NCBI GenBank assembly: GCA_024138025.1
Contig: JAMXBD010000813.1
Location: 310,001 to 374,000 of the forward strand
Source of the DNA: Combretum micranthum
Taxonomy: Eukaryota; Streptophyta; Magnoliopsida; Myrtales; Combretaceae
Length of the DNA stretch: 64,000 nt
Reading direction: 5' to 3'
This document shows, in pieces, positions 12,424-24,565 of this stretch. Position 1 is the stretch's first letter; every line of letters begins with the position of its first letter. The notes below the pieces were generated by a model. That model did no database searches. It saw only the letters and a program-made list of their open reading frames with translations, and had not been told where the DNA came from. The position numbers were made by a program, and so were the translations under genes.

Positions 12424-13059
12424 CATATTTCTAAAAAATCCTCACCATGCTCATACTCATCTTTAAGCTACTCAAAACCTAAAATCTCTTGACTCAAAGT
12501 CAGCAACAAAGTAGCTTGCCTGCTCAAAGAATCTGCAACTTTATTATGGGGTCCTGATTCATGTCATAATATGAAAGAAAACTTCTGTAGAAACTGACTC
12601 TATCTCACATGCATGTCAATGTTTGTCCTCTTTAAGCTATTCAGATACTTCAAGGCCTCATGATCGAGTAAGGCATAAATTCTTTGCCAATCAGATAATG
12701 CTCCCAAGTTTTAAGAGCACGAACTGCCGAATAGAATTCCTTATCATAAGTGCTCCACTTTCGCCTAGCATCACTAACTTCTCACTAAAAAATGCAATCG
12801 GCCTCTTTTCCTAAGAAAGAATAGCCCTTATGCGCACCCCACTAGCATCACAATCCACTTCAAATAACTTCTCAAAGTCTGGGAGGGTAAGTACTGGTGC
12901 TATACTCAATTTCTCTTTCAACACTGCAAAGCTAGTAGCTGCTTCATCAAACCACAAGAATTTCCCCTTCTTCAAACACTCTATCATGAAAGGAGCAATG
13001 GTGTTGAAATTCCTGATAAACCTATGATAGAAAGTTGCCAAACCATGAAAGCTTCGCAA
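12424..13059 (-). pseudogene. Gypsy RNase H region
   Basis: 12811-13059 holds the RT tail ([17 protein letters not shown]) and the start of RNase H ([17 protein letters not shown]), with the first catalytic Asp in DASG. After a stop it continues with RPIAFFSEKLSDARRKWSTY, DKEFYSAVRALKTWEHYL and then degraded sequence. The normal role is removing the RNA strand during cDNA synthesis. Confidence 0.88.
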
Positions 13060-13493
13060 CTCTGAGACATTCTTTGGAGTAGGTCATTCTTTAATTGCTT
13101 CAACCTTTGTCTCATCAACCCATATACCTTTAGCCGAAACAACATACCCCAAGAAAAGCAATTTATTTGTCATACAACTGCGCTTCTTAAGGTTAATGTA
13201 CAATTTATGTTCCTGTAGGGCTGTTAATACATTCTTCAAATGTATTAAGTGCTTACCTTCATAGGAGCTATAGCTATATATGCCACCACAAATTTACCTA
13301 AAAATGGTTTTAATACCTGGTGCATTAGCCGTATGAGCATGCTAGGGGCATTAGATAGCCCAAATGGCATGACTAACCACTCGCACAATCCTTCGTTCGT
13401 CTTGAAAGTAGTCTTCCACTTATCCCTAGGTTGGATCCTAATTTTATGGTATCCATTCTTCAGGTCAATCTTGGAAAACCACTTAGCCCTATG
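13060..13493 (-). pseudogene. Gypsy reverse transcriptase, downstream part
   Basis: It encodes [19 protein letters not shown], an [20 protein letters not shown] segment and [10 protein letters not shown]. The catalytic box that should read Y-F-D-D here reads Y-I-A-I, so both catalytic aspartates of the palm are gone. The upstream part of RT continues at 19402-19424 and then 26471 onward, after the two nested LTRs. Confidence 0.9.
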
Positions 13494-13533
13494 TGTCACG
13501 CCCCGAGGGGTACCCTAAACGTGGCAGTCCGTC

Positions 13534-13596
13534 GTACACAATACTAAAGCCTATAAATGACTACCTTCGTCACACAAGGGCTTCCATACTATGTAC
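13534..13596 (-). other. Family L U5 two-tier stem-loop, element 3
   Basis: The plus-strand arm GTACACAATACTAAAGCC faces GGGCTTCCATACTATGTAC. The inner arms AAGCC/GGCTT are matched here, whereas other copies have AAGCT/AGCTT. Confidence 0.65.
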
Positions 13597-14149
13597 AAGG
13601 CGTACAACACATTAAGGAGACACGATCGAAGTATAGCAATTCATATTGATATAAGTTATACAACAAGATATAAGGACTGTAACTAACTTCAAATATAATC
13701 GATTACACTTCTTAAGGGCATACCACCGTAAAAATTCCCAACTTCAACCTTAAACAAAAGACATATATAGAATCTCATAGGTTATTACTACATAAGACCT
13801 ATCATAACACAACTTCACTAAACTTAACGAAGGCCTTCTCGTATACCGCTTCCTTATTGGAAACTCAAACTCATACTCGGTTTTTCTGATATCTCGGTCT
13901 TCGAGTCATAATCTAAATCAACCTGTATCATTCAATAACTGTGGGAGGGTAAGCTACACTAGCTTAGTGAGTGGGAACTTCCATAAATCACGCATCCAAC
14001 AATCAATCAAGCAAGTTATTTAATCAATCATATGAATGCAATAAACACATGAATCATACAAAACATATGATCAACCGGAAATCATATGTGAATAGATTTA
14101 TGCCCTCTATTCGGGGTTAGCAGATTCACGACTCCTGCGGTACTGTCGG

Positions 14150-14222
14150 TTCCGTCTTCGGGTCACGGTTACCCTCACATAATATTCCGTCTTCGGGTCA
14201 TGGTTACCCTAACATAATATTC
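14150..14222 (-). repeat. Short tandem repeat in element 3
   Basis: Two copies of a ~35-bp unit containing TTCCGTCTTCGGGTCA and GGTTACCCT. It occupies the same slot, beside the CATATGA-type hairpin, that holds unrelated tandem repeats in other family L copies. Confidence 0.8.
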
Positions 14223-15145
14223 CATCTCATGGATACTGGATAACTGGAACAATATGCTAATGCTCCATCCCCAACGTGAAGTGATTATGTCCATATTAGT
14301 TTATCATTCCAAGTAGTCATTATTCCAATTCTTAAGTGATCAACCAATTACGCAGACAATCAATAATATAGCAATAAACATTCATCATTAATCACCCGGT
14401 TTCAATATTCTTAACACGGTTTACTTAATACATCATCAACACATACGTATAACCCCATAATTACCCATCATACATTTCCATTCTATCTTTGCTTATCAAT
14501 CTAGTGCGGCTAAATTTACAAGCATAATCAGGAACGTAATAGGAAGTAGAAACTCACTCCGCCATGGACTCCGTTCTCTAATCGTAGTAGTCCGGTGGTA
14601 AGAAATCCTCCGATCCGAATTCTCCTAAACGAAATAAATACCCAAATGAGTACTTCATACTACAATCTAATCCCAACTTATCAAATATAACTCTTTAGTT
14701 CGTAATTTTCGTAACAAGCAAAAGTTCCATCTTAAAATGGCCATAACTTGGTCATTTCAACTCGGAATTTTGCAAATTATATACCGATTTTTATCTACTT
14801 CAAAAGATCTATTTAATTCTAATAAAATATCTAAGTTTTGAAAATGTTACATCTTTGGAACAAGACGATCAGTTCTGATCAGTAACGAATTCACTTTCGA
14901 AAATTTGTTTTTGTGAATATTTGCGATGTTTCTAAATCATAGATCAAATGTAAATACAATATGGATGATTTACTATCATGGATGACATGTTATGATCTTC
15001 CTATACGTATGTTCTCGTTGATATTTATTTCAAGAAATTCCTTAGAAGATTTTAAATTCATAAAAAGTCAAGAAAACTGAGTTAAACTAGAATAATTTTG
15101 TAGTCTTGAGTAACTACACTTGTTTTAGGAAAATTTCATGTGAAA

Positions 15146-16571
15146 TGATGTAGATCGTATCAACTCTTAAATTTATAATTCCAATTAACTCTTACGACCT
15201 AGTTAGGCAGTGTACCTATCTATAGTTGTATAGGGTCAACGGATATCGTCCACAAGGATCTTTAAGACAATTACTAGAATTAACCGTTTTCCACTATTTA
15301 GCAAATCTAATTAAATGCATTTATTTCTAACAACTACGATTCATTAATTAACTAATTAATTCGCAATCAATGTATATTCACAACCTTAATAATTCAACAA
15401 TCACAAAACAATACCCTAAACCTTGATACACCACTAACCCTATCAATCTTATAAATAACATTCGTCAATGCAACACGTGTTCTTGAATTGCAGGAACCCT
15501 AATTTCATTAATCTCTTTCTCAAGATAATTAAATCCTAACCCTATATGTCTAATGGAAATCTCTTCCTCACTAGATGCATATAAAGGTTGCATTAATGAT
15601 CATAATTCCTCATAAAGATAAATTCTTGATGCAAAAGATTCATGTAATCTATCTCTAGATTTACATTCAAACCCTTCTACTCATGCTAGATCTTTCCTAT
15701 TAATTAATCCGTCGATTCAATTAACAAGAATCATACAATAATCTAATATTGCGCATATACTAGATTAAAACAATCAAGCAACATGAATAGATCCAAGAAC
15801 AAGAACTTCATTCAACAAATCAATTCAATCCACATTAGGGTTAGGGTTTCTCAAAATCTAAGGCATTAGATCTAAGCTTCCATTGTAAAATAATTATAAT
15901 TATAAACCATGGAAGAATAAACATAAAACATGATGATTACACCCTTTAACCAACAAGTCTTGTGATGGAAAATTATTAGGAGTTCTTCTTCTTCTCACAC
16001 GTCTTCTCTCCTAGGGTTTCTTCTCCTCCATCTGTCTGTTTTCAACAAAGAGTGGTTGGATCTATTTATAAGAAAATGGAATTGTCTTCTACACGGGCAT
16101 TCTACATGGGTCGTGTTCGGGGCCGTGTTGCTTTCTCATGTCAGCTATTTCCTCGGATTTGTCATGATTTGGAGTCCTACACAAGCCCGATCACAGCCTG
16201 TGTTGCGAAGTCGTGCATGTTCCATAAAGCATTCTGTCCATTTCTTATCTCTAATATAAGCATCCAACATAGCTCGTGTTGCTTCCTTACGTTCTTTACA
16301 ATAGCTTGCTGTACATTTTTCAAGGCCAACACCAGCATTCAACACAGCTTGTGTTGAAATCTCATGTATGCTGAAATTCTTCACTTTGCACTTTCTTCAT
16401 CAAAACTTGTTGTAATTCATCAAAACATCTCCATAATGCTTATTATCTCCTCCTAATCCTGAAATTAACATATTACTCAAATCAGTATCCTTTTCTACAA
16501 TTATTCACATAAGAATCACTATAATATCATACTAAAACCATGTGAGTAATTAGGGTATTTTGTACTTATCA
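15146..16571 (-). mobile_element. Solo LTR of a different family (1426 bp)
   Basis: On the minus strand it starts TGATAAGTACAAAATACCC (16571) and ends ATCTACATCA (15146). Exact TGAAA duplications lie at 15141-15145 and 16572-16576 inside element 3. No internal region or coding sequence is present, so it is a solo LTR. The family is not identified. A minus-strand GTTGAAAACAG and TTATAAATAG-like stretch near 16030-16070 may be promoter sequence, but this is uncertain. Confidence 0.85.
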
Positions 16572-17693
16572 TGAAACCTATTCATTCTTGTTAAAACTAC
16601 ACCTCAACTAAATATATATCTCAAGGCCTTCATTTCTTGATAAAAATCCTTATTTTAGACTTAGAAAATAGGTGTTCAAGTAGGAGCTATCTCTAAATCC
16701 GAATTTTGCAAGATTGGTTTTTAAGTGATTTCTTTTAAGGAAAACTCATTTATTCTTTTGGAAATCAAGTCCCCACTAAACCTATACCCTAAGGTCTTCA
16801 TTTCTTTGATAAAACTTCCATTTTGAGTTTGAAAAATAGGTTTTTATATCTCATCTTCCCCTAGATACGAGATTCATGCAATCTTACACAAGATCAAATT
16901 TTCTTATCTTGTAAATATCACTTGTTTAACAATTTCCTCCTAGTATATCCACCATCAATTTATTAAAATCACTTCCCTATGATATCTATTCCATAAGCCC
17001 TTCATATTTTAGCTTAAAACTTCATTTTGGGTTAAACAATATGTTTTGAAAATGGGTCTTGGTTTGAATCCGCGAATACAAATTTTATTTTTGAAAATAA
17101 CATTTGAAAATCACCTTTGATTTTTGCAAAATAAAGTCTTGATGATATACTCCTTAAGGCTTCATTTTCTCAACTAAAACCTCCATTTTGAGACTTGGAA
17201 GGGGGTGTTTAAATTTGAGCTTTGCCAAGATACGAAAATTAAAGTTCTCATTTGTGTTCAAAACCAAGATCTACATTTATATAGGCATCAACTTCATGCA
17301 TACAACCACATTATCCATATACCAAGATTTTACATAACAAATACTAAGAACAAGTCTTGCAAAAGTGAGGTCTACACATTATAACAACAAAAATAGAAAT
17401 AACAAGATAAGCAAGGATCAAAGTGAGTGTTTCATGTTCTTGCATCATCATCCATTGCTCATAGGCATTATGGAAGGTCCTTTGATGCATGAAACCTCTT
17501 TATCATATACCTATACCACCAATGGAGGCTTAAGAAGGGTGCTTTCTTAAACAAGCTTCAAGAAATGAGTGTGGAGGCCTTCTTTTCCTATGGGGGCAGC
17601 AAGACTTCAAGAACAAAGGAGGCAAGAAAGAAAGAAAATAAGAGAGTATTTTGCCTAGGGTTTGTAAAGAATAGAAGGAGTGAATATAAGAGA

Positions 17694-17703
17694 CTATTTA
17701 TAG
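17694..17703 (-). promoter_or_regulatory. LTR TATA box, element 3
   Basis: Minus-strand CTATAAATAG about 1.7 kb from the LTR 5' end. In element C the corresponding TATATAAG is at about 1.6 kb, so the two copies share a long U3. Confidence 0.5.
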
Positions 17704-17769
17704 AGAGATGAGAGAGGCTAAAGAGAGTTAAATGAAAGAAAGGAAAAGAAGCAAGGGCAGCAAGAGAAA

Positions 17770-17785
17770 GGGGGGGGGGGGGGGG
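17770..17785 (-). repeat. Homopolymer G16 (C16 in sense) near promoter
   Basis: A run of 16 G on the plus strand, followed by TGCTGGCG. It lies upstream of the TATA motif in sense direction. Element C has a 28-C run in the corresponding place. Confidence 0.9.
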
Positions 17786-19401
17786 TGCTGGCGTGAATCC
17801 TAGGGGGAAGAGAGGGGGATTTAGCTTGGTTTTGACTTGAAGTTGAAATGTAACTTGTCTTCCACATGTGATTAACTAAAAGGAGCTTTTAAATCATTAA
17901 ATAAATGAAAATAATAAAAGAAAAATGGCAGATTTGGGGGCTTGTTGCAGCTGCCATGGAGTGTTAGAAGACATAAATAGTACAAGGTCTGGTGTAGACA
18001 TCATTACAATAGTGTGCAAAGGTATGGGTCACATGTATGTGTCTTATTATGAGATTTTTGAAAAGAGAGAAATAATTATAAATAAAAAAAATCAATGGCA
18101 GAATTTTAATAATTAAAATGAAATAATTAATTAAATTATTTTAGTAATTTATCAAATAAGCTACCGGTACGGTCAAATTACGCTTATATAAGCTATAACT
18201 GATATTTTTAGGAGTCGAAAAATTACGAAACTGTAATTTTATGATTCCTTATAAAATTACGAGTTTTATGGTGTTGACGGAATATTTTTACTATTCCGGT
18301 CACCGGGACACGCTTTTCGAGGCAGTACCCGATCAGGTCCGAAAAAGGTTAATTTCGATCCAATCTGATACTTTTTAGTTATCTTATATTATTATGCACT
18401 ATTCCAAACACTAAACTCGTTCTTAAACTTCTAGGATTAAGAACTCGGGATTGCCGGATCTAAACAACTAGGATTTTGGGCTTTCGATTGACTAAGGCCA
18501 GGGCTTGCCAACTTAGAAACTGAATAGTTTTATTCATAATTCATATTTTCTTATAACATTAATTCTTTGATGATCTATCTAGTATTAACAATTCTCGAGA
18601 TTATTTAAATTGATTTATTGTTTTGAAAATTTATCGCATTCGTTATCGGATAGGGTTTTCTCGATTCATACCGAATATTGGTTATTGAGACAATTTTGAT
18701 GAAATTGAGTCTAAGAATTTATTAATGCCTTATGGGGATTATTTATATTGTTTTAAAGGTTTATATTGCTCTGACTTACGAGTTTTGATTCGTCGAGTGA
18801 TTTGATTGGCTTAGAGATTTCATAACTGGATGAGTGTTGAACTTTCGTTTTGCTTTCCAATCTATGGTACTTCAACTTAGGGTCTAATGATTGAATTGAT
18901 TATCATAATAATAATTAGACCTTCTTCTTAAGGTTATGGGATTTTATTCCCGATCCTGTTTTATGATTTTCGAAGGTTTGGTTTGTCTATTAGAGCTTTC
19001 ATTATAATCTTATCCTTTAGGATCATTAATTTGTGTATCGATTAATTGTCGTCAATTTAAGCTTACTTAATCGTGCCAAAGCCTAACTATGAAATGGCTT
19101 TGGTGAATTTTAAATTACTCAAAATTATTGTTGTGGTAATTGAGTTTCCATATTATCTTGATTTCCGAGTGAAAAATCAGATGAACTAATTATCTACGTA
19201 AGAATTTTGGTTCTAAGGATATTTAGGTTCTTATTCTATTTTCAAGGGCTCTCAGTTTCTTAAGATTAGGAAAAAAATTTTATTTATGTTCATATTTTAG
19301 AACTTTTTAGAGTTCGATTTTAACTTGGAGTCATTTTTAGAGTTTGTCTTTGAAGTTTATTCGTGGATTATTTACTGAAATTTTCCGGGGCTTACACTAT
19401 G

Positions 19402-19424
19402 TAGCTTGTCAAGCATGCTATCCA
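19402..19424 (-). pseudogene. Gypsy reverse transcriptase, small middle fragment
   Basis: A sliver of host RT lies between two nested LTRs. On the minus strand it reads DSMLDKL, which joins the upstream VDSR...YKLSIL part to the downstream [10 protein letters not shown] part. It proves that elements 3 and 4 landed in the same gene a few codons apart. Confidence 0.85.
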
Positions 19425-20113
19425 TGTAAACCCCAAAGTTTTACAATCGGTTAGTTTAAACCCTAATTAGAAGGTCAACCAGAAATCCTAAAATCAACAA
19501 AACCCTAATCAGACGCAACCATTTAAATGCGGCAATCCGTGTTCATAACCCTAAGTGAGTAAGCGAGAGATTAATATGTAGAATAGTTCGTAATAACATG
19601 TGAAAGCTTAAAAATATTAGATTAGTCAAACCACGATTTGTTTCAAACCCGATCGATACAGTTTTCGAAAAGCGAGTCCGAGGCTTGGAATAGTAAAATA
19701 TTTCGGATATGTTATTAGACTCGTAAAAATATAAGATTTTCAAAAACATCAGTTTTATAATTTTTTGATAGCTAAAAATATCAGATATCGCACTTATACA
19801 CATTTATACGCATATTTTCTTACTACCGGTACTTTATTGTCATATCTACTTTACATTACACTATTCATTACTATTCTATACTATTCATTTATCTCTATTT
19901 TTTCTTACAACCTACTCTCATAACCTATACACCTATTTTCTTACATTTTTTATTTCTAATACAACCTCACATCTTACTTTTCATTATCAAAAATACAAAA
20001 AAATAAATTTTCTCTCACTTCCTCTCCAATTTGTGCCGATCCCCTCCCCTTTTTCTCTCAATTTGTTTTATTTTTCATTTATTTTATTAACACAATTTAC
20101 CCTCCACTTTTTC

Positions 20114-20123
20114 CTATAAATAC
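20114..20123 (+). promoter_or_regulatory. LTR TATA box, element 4
   Basis: CTATAAATACC-type motif 689 bp from the LTR start, in pyrimidine-rich sequence. Confidence 0.65.
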
Positions 20124-20475
20124 CATATCTTCCTTCCAGTTCCTTCACACCTTTCATACACAACCATTACTCTCTCAAATCTCTCCAAAAGTTCTCTCGA
20201 AGTTCTCTCTAGTTTGTCTTTCATAAGTAATGCTTCTTTAAGTTTTCCTTATGTCATTTGCTTAGTATGAACATAATGTGTGTTTTCTAAACCCATGGAG
20301 GTTAGGAAAGCAACAATATATTCATACTTTGTTCTTGTTCATAAATCTATTTTCCTTATGTTGTTCATATCTATACCTAACTAAATATATCTATATATCT
20401 TTTAGAGCATATAATCTTATTTGTTATTGTAATTTATCTACTTTCCTTGCAATTTATTTACTTTCAAGTTGTATT

Positions 20476-20598
20476 AAGGCTAGTCTTTCTAGTCTTACAC
20501 TTGTCCTCATCAAGTCAAAATAATTTTCTTTTTCTTTTAAGACTAGTCTATTCTTAGTCCTAGAAAGCCTTGAAGAAGCTAAGGCTCCAATACTTGAC
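20476..20598 (+). other. Four-hairpin cluster, element 4
   Basis: Hairpin 1 is AAGGCTAG...CTAGTCTT with a G-U pair. Hairpin 2 (ACTTG...CAAGT) is followed by a pyrimidine-rich linker. The third hairpin is AGACTAG...TTAGTCCT, weaker than in other copies, and the fourth is AGCCTTGAAGAAGCTAAGGCT. Confidence 0.65.
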
Positions 20599-21722
20599 AG
20601 CTATTATTAACATGCTTATTCATTTCTTATGTTCGTTATTATCTTATCTTGTGATATTTTTAACCTTTATAAACTACATAATCATATCCATGCAACTCTA
20701 ATAAGTAGTTGTCCAAATGAAAATGAATCTTTTTATGAAAGAATAAAATTTGATCACTGGATAAATGTTTTTCCCAAAGACTTAGAAAAATATTTTCAAT
20801 AAATTTCTTTTAAAACGTTTATATAAACTCATCATGAAATTTCAAACTATTAATAAAAGAAGCTTCTTCAAAAGTCTAAAGATACTTCCTTTTCAAATAA
20901 CAACATAAGAAATCTTGATATATAGATGATAACTTGATGCTATTTTTACCAACTTTCTAAACCAAGAGCTATATAAGTTTTCAAGAAAATCAACTTACAA
21001 GGAAGATGAAAATAAATTATCAAAGAATAAACTGTAAACCCCTAAATTTTCGGAATCGGTTTAGCATAAAACCCTAAACCGGAAGTCAAACGAAACCCTA
21101 AAGTCAACAAAACCCTAGTTTACCGTATCAACTAAATCCGGCATTGCCGTTTTCTTTGGCCCGAAAAACGAAGTTGGGATAATTAGCTAAAATAGTTCGT
21201 AATAACCATAGGTTTTATAAAAGTTTCAGTTTCGCGAAATTCGGGTGTCCTTCGAACCCGATCGGACACAGTTCTCGAAAAACGTGTCCGGAAGCCGGAA
21301 TAGTAAAAATATTCCGAATATACCGTTAGACTCGTAAAAATATAAGTTTTCCAAAAATATCAGTTTCGTAATTTTTCGGTAAGTAAAAATAACAGATATA
21401 GCTATTATACGCGTATTTTCTTACTACCGGTACTTTAATTGTCATATCTACTTTACATTACACTATTCATTACTATTCTACACTATTCTTTTATCTCTAC
21501 TTTTTCTTACACCTATTCTTACACTCTACATAACCTATAATCTTAACTTTTTACCTTTCCCATAACTTTATATCACATCTACTTACACATTACATCTTTC
21601 ATTTTAAAAAGTCAAAAAATAAATCATTCCTCCCCTTAAGATGGCCGGCGCCCCTTCCCCTCTCCCCTCATTTTGTTTCAATTTTATTTATTTAATCACA
21701 CAAAAATCACTCCACATTTTCC

Positions 21723-21730
21723 TATAAATA
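21723..21730 (+). promoter_or_regulatory. LTR TATA box, element 5
   Basis: TATAAATA followed by CCCCC, 690 bp from the LTR start. Confidence 0.7.
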
Positions 21731-22147
21731 CCCCCTCCTCTTTCACTTCTTTCACACCACTTCTACACTAAAATTACTCTCTCAAAATCTCTCAAGAATT
21801 TCTCTCCAAGAAGTTCTTCAAAGTCCAGCTCTTTAGGTAAAAGTTCTCAAGAAGTCTCCATGTTCATCTACTTAGTATGAGCTTAGTGTGTGTTTTCTAA
21901 AACCATGAAGGTTAAGAAAGCAACAATAGGTTCATACTTTGTTTTTGTTCATAATCATAATTCCTTTATGTTCATGTTTCCTTTATATTCATTTATGTTC
22001 TCTTATGTCTTTTATGTTCATAACTATCTACTATATCTATATAGCTATATATACTATTTAGAGCATATAAGCTCATAATCTTGCAATTTATTTACCTTTC
22101 ATGCAATTTATTTACTTCAATGCAATTTATTTATTTCAAGTTGTTTT

Positions 22148-22283
22148 TAAGACTAGTCTCTAGTCTTAGACTTGTCCTCATCAAGTCAAAACAAGCTTTT
22201 CTTCTTTCATTTTATTTTATTATGGGACTAGTTTACTTCTTAGTCCCGGGAGCCTTGAAAAAGCTAAGACTCCAATACTTGAC
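22148..22283 (+). other. Four-hairpin cluster, element 5
   Basis: Hairpins in order are AAGACTAG/CTAGTCTT, GACTTG/CAAGTC, GGGACTA/TAGTCCC and GAGCCTT/AAGACTC, ending with AATACTTGAC. ACTTGA can also pair with TCAAGT of the second hairpin, giving an alternative fold. Confidence 0.7.
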
Positions 22284-23903
22284 TTTATTATTATGCTTTA
22301 TGTTATTTTGTTTATTATTCTCATAATCATGTTCATTTAGATTGTTGTCCAAATTTTATTTAAAAAAAAAGAAAATTTTGTCACTTAGGAATAAGTTTAT
22401 GTGAAACATAAAAATATAAGATAACAAAAATAAACTCATTCATTTTCAAGTTACAAAAAGAATTCACTATGAATTTAGAAACTATTTTTACTTAAAAAGC
22501 TACTTAAATCTTTGTTACTCTACCTTGTTTTCAAAAGAAAATATTGTTGACAAAAATGGTTCTTTTCATAAGAAAGAAAATAAGATGGATGACTAAGGAA
22601 ATTTTAAACAAATAGGCAAAGAAAATTTATGGTTTGAAAATAATAAAGTTATTTCTTTTCAAGTTACAAGAAAGAAGTTAATAGATTATAGAAATTAGTT
22701 TTTCTACAAAAAGTCCTTAATTGTTCCACATTGTTTTTATGAAGAAAACAAATTTTCATGCATGATGATTATTTTTGAAAATATGGACATAGAAAAAGAA
22801 TGAGAAATATCAAGTAAGATTTTTGCAAAACAAGTAAACAAAGGAATTTACACAAGAAAAATGAAGAATAGCATATTTCCTAGAAAACTTCAAATATAGT
22901 ATTAATGTAACTTAGAAAGTAGAAATTTTATTTTCAAAGTCACTTAGAAAAGATAAATAAAACCAACATAAAACGTTTTTAGAAAATAAAGAAAACAAGG
23001 TATTCATTTCAAAGAAATTTACAAAAACAATTTCCGAAAAGCTTCAACCCGACATTGTTTTACCTAAGAAAAATAATTGGACAACAAGACACTTGAGCAT
23101 GCTTAAATATGAGTTATATAGTTATAAAAAGAGAATTTTTCAACTATATAGATAACTAAGTATTTATCAAACAAATTTTGATTTCTTGAACCAAAGTTGT
23201 TTTTACTTGAAATCCGTGGTGAATTTTGTCGCTACTTTTTCGGAGCCTATATGGCTTGTTTGTGAAATAATTTTAGAAATGGGTAGATCTTTTCGAGTAG
23301 ATAGAAATCGGTATATTATATGCGCGATTCCGAGTTAAAATGACCAAGTTATGGCCATTTTAAGTTGGAACATTCTTCATACGAACTTTAACGTTCTTTG
23401 ACATTGTTTTGTCAAAATTCAAGAAAATCATCAAGAAAAACTCATTTGGGTATTTTCTTTGGTTAGGTGACCCCGAGGAAGGATTTCTTACCCCGAGAAC
23501 TATTACGATTAAGTGGAGTGTGTGAACGACTCATCCGCTTAGAGGAATAGACGACAATGGCATCGTGAGTTATCCCCGTTATTTTTCATACTCTTGATTG
23601 TGCTTGTAAAATTAGTTGCACTAGAATTTAAGAAAAATCAAAAGGAAGTGTATGATAATATGTTGAAAGAATACTAAGTATATCGAAACTCGATTTGTTT
23701 GTAATAAAGTTGTATGTGAATAATATCTTGAAATGTTTGAAATTGATTGATCACTTGAAAGAAGTTAAATGTAACTACTAGACTTTAATTAAAGAAATTA
23801 TTCATGCACTTCATATGTTGAGTCACATTGCATTCACTACTATACAATTGGTGGGACAAGTGTATAATAGTGGTGGTAGACATAACCGGTATATCATGTA
23901 AGT

Positions 23904-24075
23904 GGCGAGTAGGAGCCAGTAAGAACTACTTAAATTGATGGCTAGTAGGAGCCTGTAATAACTACAAGTTTTTGATGGCTAGTAGGAGCCTGTAATAACT
24001 ACAAGTTTTTTATGGCTAGTAGGAGCCTGTAATAACTACAAGTTTTTGATGGCGTATAGGAGCCGGTAAGATCTA
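23904..24075 (+). repeat. Tandem repeat (~37 bp) in element 5
   Basis: About three and a half copies of a unit containing GGCTAGTAGGAGCCTGTAA and ACTACAAGTTTTT. It lies just upstream of the GAAGGGCGTAATTCATTCA box. Confidence 0.9.
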
Positions 24076-24149
24076 TAAAAGTGTTTTTAAAAGTTGTGGC
24101 TGTAATTGGCCTGAATACCCAACCCCGAATGAAGGGCGTAATTCATTCA

Positions 24150-24176
24150 ACATATGATTCCCGGAAAGTCATATGT
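24150..24176 (+). other. CATATGA hairpin, element 5
   Basis: ACATATGA and TCATATGT form a perfect 8-bp stem around TTCCCGGAAAG. The near-identical element 6 has ATATAG/CTATAT instead, so a two-base change on each side keeps the pairing. Confidence 0.75.
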
Positions 24177-24565
24177 CTTGTATGCTCACGTGGTTGTTGC
24201 ATTTCATACGTTTGAATAATAAACTTGATTGATAATTTACTTCGAGTATGAATTTTGGGATTTACTCACTAAGCTCATTAGCTTATACCCCGATAGATAT
24301 CTTTTGCAGTTCCCTTACTTATGGTTAAGGCCACGTGGACCATGCGGGCAGGTAATCCCTTTTGAACATTAGAAATCTGGATAAAGTGTAGCTTATTAGC
24401 ATTAATATGTATATAATAGATTAGAATTCAGGGAGTTGTCCTAAGTGTAAAGTCTTTGCCATGAACAAATAATTATTGTGAATCCTCTTTTCTTAATATG
24501 TTTTTATATCTCCTTAAGCTTCATTATTCCATATATGGTCCTCTAAAATTGTGAAAGTAAGCCTT

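Larger units (their letters stand above)
13494..19396 (-). mobile_element. Family L solo LTR (element 3), poly-G subfamily
   Basis: In sense (minus) direction it runs from TGTAAGCCCC at 19396 to GGGGCGTGACA at 13494. Exact CTATG duplications flank it at 13489-13493 and 19397-19401, and the RT reading frame rejoins across them. The TATA-like CTATAAATAG is at about 17694-17703, some 1.7 kb from the 5' end. A 16-G run lies at 17770-17785. The four-hairpin cluster is absent; the U5 stem-loop and GGCCATTTTAAG-like block are present. It carries a nested solo LTR at 15146-16571, so its own length is about 4.5 kb. Confidence 0.93.

Noticed and set aside
16052..16384. Overlapping frames of 67-101 codons
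   Set aside because: They lie inside the 1.4-kb solo LTR, on both strands, with no domain.
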